Below, piece after piece: positions 57,941 to 64,000 of a DNA stretch of 64,000 bases. Numbering within the stretch: the stretch's first letter is position 1; every line of letters starts with the position of its first letter. The stretch comes from Apium graveolens (Eukaryota; Streptophyta; Magnoliopsida; Apiales; Apiaceae). Made by a program: the position numbers and the translations under genes. The notes under the pieces were generated by a model, which had not been told where the DNA came from, did no database searches, and saw only the letters and a program-made list of their open reading frames with translations. The stretch lies in the NCBI RefSeq assembly GCF_009905375.1, contig NW_027417618.1, forward strand, positions 42,107 through 106,106, read 5' to 3'.

Positions 57941-58515
57941 TTTCCTAATATATAAAATATATTTGGATGATAGAAAATGTGTTTTAGTATTTTTAAATAA
58001 TTTTCTCCGAGAAATGCTGATTTTACGAACCGGGAAAAAATTACTGTAAGTATACAAAAATGAGTTGCAGAACTGGATATTAATATTCCAATCATGAATA
58101 TTATTAATATTTGAATAAAAACTCTTTTGATATATGTAGAGATATACTTTGGAGCAAGAGTTAAATACTTTTGATATAGCACGAGACCTCTAAAGAATGT
58201 TTCTCCAATGTTCCTTTTTCGAGCTAGTTGTCATATTCTTGTTGAAGCATAGATCTAAGAAATATCATATCTTGATGTTTTTTCTTAGATCATACTGTCT
58301 TAGAGATATATTCCATAAAGATATAATTTTGATATTTTGCAAAACTGGAATATCTCTTTTATATGTTTGAGAGAAATGATTTTGCTAGTTTGACTTTTTA
58401 ACTTTGATTTGGATCAATTAAATTCATGTCCTAATGGAGAGGATCTACGTGTTCTTAATTTTATGTTTAATCGTACAAATACCAAAATAAATAATATATC
58501 GAAGATATCCTTTCA
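57941..58515 (-). repeat. C 3' LTR, inner part (U3 start)
   Basis: Continues the C LTR after the second ATA. Minus strand it begins TGAAAGGATATC at 58515, directly after the PPT. No coding capacity. Confidence 0.72.
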
Positions 58516-60528
58516 ATCTTCCCCTTTTTATGTATTTGCCAAACAAACATAAAATTAATAGTGTGTGCTTACCCTTGGTGTATGCATGAATTTTTGAAAA
58601 ATATTTTGCACATAAAGTATTTATTTACTTAAAGATTAAATCTCTTTCTTGAGATCCTGCAAAATACTTTGTTAGATGTATCATATACAATAATAGAAGC
58701 ACAGATAGATCCTTGTATATAAAAAAGATAGCAATTTTCTAAAAATTGAAAATTAGGGGTCCAATTATTTTATACTTGTTCAAATTGATCATAATTTCTC
58801 TTCCCCTTTTGTTTGGTAGATGCCAAAAAGAGTGTATATATATTTATGAGGAAAAGTTTTATCTAAAAGTATTGATTTAGAAAACATGGCAATTTGATCA
58901 TAGATCTAGTCAAGTACATGTATTTTGATCAAGTAGGAATTATATAAATGATATTTTTGATCTATTTTTGCATGTATTGAAAGAAAACAGTTGATGTAAT
59001 ATTGTTGAGATATAGTCAGTTTAGCAAAAAAAAAAAACCAGTGTTTTAAGCATGCATGGTTTGATTTAAAGATAGGATGTAATTTTTAAGAGCCAATACT
59101 GATTATATCTATTAGTAGTAAATACAGTTTTTATAAGTATAATTGTATGATGGTGTGATTTAGCCGTCTGTTTGAACTATACTCAAATCAAAGAACAGTC
59201 ATTTTAGTTTTAGCAAGTTCATTTCAGTTTGACAGATTGCATGTAACTTTAGACCAATTGTATTAAGCCAATTTTATTCTTTTTCAGTCTGTAACATAAC
59301 ATGATATATGCAACCACGACCTTAGTGATTTACAGTCTAGCATATATAATTTTTAATCATAATTTACAAAGACTGTCACTAATACAATCAATGTTCAGGT
59401 TACAAAGTCTGAGATCTAATACATACTATTTGGTCAAATCGACTTTGCTGGATATTGTCATGTTACAAATTCTAACACTAATAGAATCTATGGTTATTCT
59501 AGGTCTGAGTAACAGACTACACAGTTTGGAGATCTAATACATTCTAAGGAAAATTCACATTTCTAAAACAACCAAAAACAGTACATATAAATCCACATTA
59601 TTGATACTCAATAATTTTACAAAGTCAATTTCCACAGTTGGATTGGTTTGAGACTGAGATACCATACATTAACCTAGTGTGTGTATGTGAAGTAAAAGGA
59701 GCAAGAGTTGAGAATATTTATACCTGTTTTACCTTGTGGACTTTGACAGGTTGCTTGGGAATTCAAGTTGTGTCCCTTGAATGCTTCTGAAAAGTTCTTG
59801 CTGGCTTCAAAGGACTTAACCTTCCCATTCTTTGCTTTTGGAGTTCACTCAGGGGCATTTTCCCTGCATGTTAATTAAATACAGTACAAGGACCACCCTT
59901 TGGTAATCTGTCAGTTTTAATATAGCAGATTTATATATCAATTTAAATTAATCATGAAAGTTCTTCATAATGGTTAAAAATTGATTTCTGATTTTGTAAG
60001 TATTTCTGTTAAGAATAAATCAGAAGCTACTAAAGTACCACAGAACACTAGATATGGCAGAGTACACTAAGACTGAATCAGACAAAACATAACTGACTCT
60101 TATACTAGCAGTTTTATCAAAATAGAGAAACATAATAGTATAAACATTTTTCTTGCATAAGATTGATAAAGACAGATTTGCAACAAAACAAACCATGATA
60201 TATTACCAAAACTGTTCTCAATAATCAGTGTGGTTCACTGATTATTTAGAAAAAAATCCTGAACCTGTTTTAAGTGATTACAAACCAAAGAAGTGCATAC
60301 ACTTCTGAAATTTAAAGATCAACAGAGTTTGAATATTACATAGCAACAGATAATACAGAATCCTTACAACGTGCAAATATATCAAAAAACAACAAAAGTG
60401 GTACATAACAGCAAGTACCAATACAACATCACAGATCAGACTTCATCAAACAGCAGAATCAAGCAAACTTAACCAATCACATTTCCATCAGCATCATATA
60501 TATGAACCAAATCAGGTAAATTATCAAT
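58516..60528 (-). other. C polypurine tract and spacer downstream of the extra gene
   Basis: PPT at 58516-58533 (minus AAAAAGGGGAAGAT next to the LTR). The spacer has no long frame. At 59363-59545 there are four degenerate units of TTACAAAGTCTGAGATCTAA type (59363, 59399, 59461, about 59520), a possible C-family motif array, with scattered CAGTCTG/CAGACT copies nearby. At about 59737-59863 (minus) a frame with an AG before and GT after it (GKVKSFEASKNFSEAFKGHN; one TGA) may be a further exon of the extra gene; low confidence. Confidence 0.5.
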
Positions 60529-62009
60529 CTATTGACCTTTAGCACCCACATTAACCTCTTCTAACTCATGAATCATAGCAGTGTTATCATGCATGGGGAC
60601 TTGAAAGGAATTAACAACATCTTGATCAGTCATGAAAGGAGTTCCTAGAGTAGATGAAGCCAAATGCTCTAAATATGTAATCCTATGTTTGCAAGATGCA
60701 GTGAGACTCTCTAATTCTCCTACTTTTTCCTTAATCTCATTGTTCTCTTCCTTAACCCTCTTAAGTTCAAGTTTTAACTCATGAAACATGGTTTTGACAG
60801 ACTCAAACTTAGACAGAAATACATCTTCCTCTCTTATGAACTGAAGAATAACTATGGGAGTTGCCTCTTGAGGCTCACAGTGCATCATGGGCACTTGTGG
60901 CCTAATGTGTTCATTTTTTATTTGAGAATCAGCAAGATTAGAAAATGCTTCAGGCATGTTAATGTTGCAAAATGCAAAGAAAGAAGAGATTAGCATACCA
61001 TAAGGCATATAATCTACAAGATGTGCATTGATCATGTTTAGAAGAGTAACATAAGATATACTGAAGTGGATTTTGTTTGTGGATAAAAGATACATGATTT
61101 TCATATCAAAGAAATCAAAGTACTTACTTTGATTTGGTTTTGGCATAACATTTGCCCTAATGATTAGAGCAAGATTCTGAAATATGCCAGTGAAGTGTTT
61201 GAAATGAATACCACAATTAACATTACAGAGACCATCAGGAATGTCAGATTTACAAAAAGTGCCAAGCATTAGTTCAAATTCAGATTTGTTAAAAACAAAC
61301 AGAGAGAAGATATCCGCACAAGGCAACTCACACAAATGCAAAGGTAAATGCAGTGCCCTATTAATGCTTTTGTTATCAACACAAATGACCTTTTTGTTGA
61401 CTGATGTAGTGAAATTCAGTATGCCATCTACCCCTTTTATGATATTCATGTTACAATAGAACTCTCCCATGAGGTGTGTGCAATAGTGCTTACCTAAGTT
61501 ATACATGAGACCATCCCACCTAGCCCTTCTAATTATGAACTCTACTTTACCCTTCACATCAACACAAGTGCCATGTTGGACATTTTTACAAGTTCAAGCA
61601 ACTTTTTGAAGTTTGAAGGGTTTGACAGTTTTGGTGGAGGGGGCTTTGGTCTGTTCATAGAGGTGTTTGTATTTTGTCTTAGGTTGGCCTTTTTGGTGTA
61701 TACTTTGGCTTGCAAAGGTTTAGGTAGTCTAGAATTAGGGGATTTAGGGTTTTGATATTTTATGCTTTGATAGAAAGGGATGGTATGGTTCTTGTATCCC
61801 TTTCTGAATTGTCTTGGAAGGAAGTGTCTGTTGTGATAGTGTTTGGGTTGTGAGGTTTGAACAGTTTTGAAGGCTGATGTTTTGTGATGGTAAAACTGAT
61901 TTTTCTCCATATCTTCAAAAAGATATGGGTTTTCAATCAGTGGTCTGGGTTTAGGGGAAAAAGTGTTAGCATTTGGGTTCATATTGCAAGTGAAGTGAAG
62001 TTTATGCAA
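60529..62009 (-). pseudogene. C extra gene (plant-transposon-type N-terminal domain), one frameshift
   Basis: 62009-61554 is a basic, Pro/Asn-rich N-terminus (MHKLHFTCNMNPN). The frame changes at 61557, and the following 343 codons are open to TGA 60529. The body (GEFYCNMNIIKGVDG; VICVDNKSINRALHLPLHL) resembles the putative plant transposon protein domain (Pfam Transposase_32) found in the post-pol genes of several plant elements. A coiled coil follows (FHELKLELKRVKEENNEIKE) and an acidic end. An in-frame GTG at 61557 is the first start-like codon of the second part, but the likelier reading is one gene with a one-base indel upstream of it. Function unknown. Confidence 0.72.
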
Positions 62010-62111
62010 CTATCTAGTGTGGCAATCAGTGGTCTGGGTTTAGGGTAAAAAGTGTTAGCATTTAGGTTCATGTTGCAAGTGAAGTGAAGTTTATGCAACT
62101 ATCTAGTGTGT
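61934..62111 (-). repeat. 89-bp tandem duplication at the start of the C extra gene
   Basis: Two copies, starting CAATCAGTGGTCTGGG at 61934 and 62023, differ at about four bases. Each contains the ATG and first codons, so the gene has two possible 5' ends. The outer copy soon meets a stop. 62112-62333 is leader-like with an AT microsatellite near 62138-62154. Confidence 0.9.
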
Positions 62112-62333
62112 GTGTGAATGTAGCATACAAGATATGCATATATATATATATATATCCATTTAACACAGATGCATAGAGAAAAGTTTTAAAAAAGTTAAGA
62201 TTTTTATAAATTGTTTTACTGTTCATGAACAATGAAAAACATTTAATGCATGCATGGTTGTGTTACACAAAAATCCAAGTCTTTTATGAATAGATACTAG
62301 GATGATGCATATGAGAGAATGATGCAATGCAAA

Positions 62334-63436
62334 TGTTATTCCCAGTGGACTAACAATGAGATTTACAAAAGGGGGGTTGAATGTAAATCTCAAAACTTTT
62401 TCAAGTTTTGAGTAGTTTCTAAGGCTAAATGTTTTAGTGAGCAAATGTGTGTGAATGGCTTGAAGCTAATACAGACAGATATATATTCAAACACAAATGT
62501 AAAGAACACAAAGAACTTAAAAACTTTTCTAGTGGATTTGTTGTTCCACCAGAGATGTGTTATTTCAGAAAATCTGTGATTCAAAGAATTAAATCACAGC
62601 TGCTTCCTAGTACAAACTAGATAATTTTCTCTCTGGATTTTTCTAAACAGCTCTGGAAAATTCACATCTAATTACTAGCTGCTACTTGGTTTATATATCA
62701 CCAAGTTTACAAGTGAAGACAAAACTGTAAAATATAATTAAAAAGGCTCTTCACATGTTTCTTCTTCATTTCTCTATCCAATGCAATTTAGGCTTAGCTG
62801 TTAATCTTTGAATACTTTCTTGTTTGCACCAGAATGGAAATGCTGCATTTTCTTGATTCCTCCTAGAGGCTTCCACATTCCAGTTTATCTCTGTCAACCC
62901 ATGTGCCTCTGTCAACTTATGAATTGTCACTATCAACTGCTAATAAACTAAGCATCCGTTGAAGCTTTCATCCGTTGATGCCTTATCCGTTGAGGCTTTA
63001 TCCGTTGAAGCTTTATCCGTTGATGCATTATCAGTTGAAGTCTTTATCCGTTGAAGCACTTATCCGTTGATGGATATTATCCGTTGAAGTATTAGAGACA
63101 TCCGTTGAAGCTTTGTTTCTTATCCGTTGAAGGTCTTCAATATCAGTTGATACTTCTTCACTTATACAAAATTACAAGGCATGAAATATTTATAATTAGC
63201 CCTCCTATTTGCATATCCACTAGTAGTCAACATGACTGATACTTTTCTACAACATCTAAGAATTACAACTTGAATCCAGAGAATGAAATGTGCTACAATA
63301 CTAAACTTATTGCTAAGTAAAGCTACTCCTTCAACGGATAGACAAGATGGTCTTATCCGTTGAGGCTACAAATACTAGATTTCTACTTAAGTGTTTTGTT
63401 TAACTTATCATCAAACTAATACACATATTACTAACA
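62334..63436 (-). repeat. A3 3' LTR (1103 bp)
   Basis: Minus strand TGTTAGTAATATGTG...GGGAATAACA. Like the A1 LTR it has AAACAAAACA near its start, TATATAAACCAAG at 62690-62697 and TTCAACCCCCCTTTTG near its end. It is diverged from A1, so it is a different subfamily. Confidence 0.92.
62953..63366 (-). repeat. ATCCGTTGA array in the A3 LTR U3
   Basis: About eleven copies of ATCCGTTGA (plus strand) between 62953 and 63140, with two ATCAGTTGA variants. A separated pair near 63333 (TCAACGGAT) and 63356 (ATCCGTTGA) stands in opposite orientation. Same position relative to the TATA box as the CGACGGAT array of A1, but with GTCG changed to GTTG throughout. Confidence 0.92.
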
Positions 63437-63450
63437 ATCTCCCCCTATTT
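63437..63450 (-). promoter_or_regulatory. A3 polypurine tract
   Basis: Minus strand AAATAGGGGGAGAT next to the LTR start. 63451-63624 between the PPT and the extra gene shows nothing else. Confidence 0.9.
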
Positions 63451-63624
63451 ATGTCTACTAGAACTGTAGGCATAAATTTGGGTTTAGCTTGATGATAACA
63501 AAACACTTGACAAATATATTAACTGTAATAAAGCAGAAATTCAAAAGTGCTGCAAAAATGTGTATGCTGAGGTGGAATTGAAGAATTACATTGTTTCCAA
63601 GGGTGCTCCTTTAGCCTGAGCAGA

Positions 63625-64000
63625 TTAATTTCTTTTCCTTTGATCCCTTGTTTTCTTTCCTAGCCTCCTGTCATTCTCCTCTATTTGAAGTTGAAGTTGT
63701 CTGTAGAACTCAGCTTCATCTTCTTCATTGATGTCCAACTTAGATTGCATATCCTTGAGAGTTTCATTACTGGCAATCTTGAGCTGATCTTCAAGTCTGA
63801 AAAATCTTCTGACTCATTTGTTGTCTCTGAACTCCATCAACCAATGAGGTGATTTGTGAACTGTAATTCCTCTTTCTTGAATGAGTAATGTTCTAGGCAA
63901 GGCATTGGGCTCCCACCAAGTTTTCCTTATGTTAGCAATCTTGTTGAGAATCTCAGTCTTGGCAGTCCTGGTAAAGCCAGAATCCCTTTGTATGGCTGAG
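63625..64000 (-). pseudogene. A3 extra gene, C-terminal end (one stop)
   Basis: The minus frame from the window edge reads SAIQRDSGFTRTAKTEILNK, SPHWLMEFRDNK, then TGA at 63814-63816, then VRRFFRLEDQLKIASNETLK and EFYRQLQLQIEENDRRLGKK to TAA 63625. It aligns with the end of the A1 gene (about 7540-7841) and stops at the same place. Too short for the usual first-ATG search because of the internal stop. Confidence 0.85.

Larger units (their letters stand above)
27806..62333 (-). mobile_element. C: third Sirevirus-like copia family (3' LTR and extra-gene end; interrupted by K)
   Basis: Outer end TGTAAGGTCC at 27806, with the C-rich LTR-end tract (minus TTCAACCCCCTTTCTAG) near 27840-27860, inserted in A2. 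The LTR is split by K at 30565/57938 and ends at 58515, where minus GGGGAAGAT|TGAAAGG gives a PPT/LTR junction like those of A and B. The internal part contains an extra gene at 60529-62009. It is cut at 62334 by A3. The gag-pol part is outside the window. Own sequence is 27806-30565 and 57941-62333. Confidence 0.78.
62334..64000 (-). mobile_element. A3: third family-A copia element, 3' end
   Basis: 3' LTR 62334-63436, PPT, and the end of the extra gene, minus strand, running out of the window. LTR sequence, TATA context and the C-terminal protein block match A1. Inserted into C. Confidence 0.92.

Noticed and set aside
62953..63366. CRISPR-like array of short repeats
   Set aside because: Repeats are 9 bases with irregular 8-25-base spacing inside an LTR of a plant retrotransposon. 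No cas genes and eukaryotic context.

Overview
The window is intergenic, repeat-dominated plant nuclear DNA, most likely from a eudicot with a large genome. I cannot name the species. Almost every base belongs to transposable elements nested inside one another, and I see no complete host gene, rRNA or tRNA. Plant origin rests on Sirevirus-type Ty1/copia elements, a Tat-type Ty3/gypsy element, a Tekay/Del-type chromovirus derivative, a CACTA transposon, and fragments of plant genes (type-A response regulator, RopGEF PRONE domain, HD-Zip IV, PIG-M). Element names below are provisional.

Layout. A1 (+, 1-9039) is the 3' part of a Sirevirus-like copia: integrase, RT, RNase H, a long extra gene, internal polypurine repeats, PPT and 3' LTR. 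Its LTR ends inside the RT gene of a second copy of the same family, A2 (+, 9040-13453 and 25971-27805). A2 is interrupted by B (-, 13454-25970), a different complete copia with two LTRs, PBS, PPT and target duplication CTGAT. A2 is then cut by C (-, from 27806), a third copia family whose 3' LTR is split by a 27.4-kb CACTA element K (30566-57937, target duplication ATA). K holds D (-, 31408-42055), a Tat-type gypsy with dual RNase H and an antisense gene, and T (-, 46308-57595), a chromovirus derivative with 4.16-kb LTRs and target duplication TATTA. C resumes at 57938 with the rest of its LTR and its extra gene, and is cut at 62334 by A3 (-, to the window end), another family-A element.

Two observations stand out. 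First, K has captured pieces of at least four unrelated host genes plus one unidentified exon, all on the minus strand, most with GT-AG junctions still in place. Second, each copia family carries its own short DNA motif (CGACGGAT/ATCCGTCG in A; TCAAATCCTGATG in B) repeated in the same compartments of the element: LTR, post-pol spacer, integrase-RT linker and extra-gene linker. It is present even inside coding sequence, which suggests a cis-acting function. D adds an antisense gene with its own TATA box and three introns of 76-79 bp, and B a sense intron in its extra gene.

How parts work together: in each copia, gag/PR/IN/RT/RNase H would supply retrotransposition, the PBS matches initiator tRNA-Met, the G-rich PPT abuts the 3' LTR, and the downstream extra gene is an accessory of unknown role. 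Nearly all coding regions carry stops or frameshifts and are pseudogenes.
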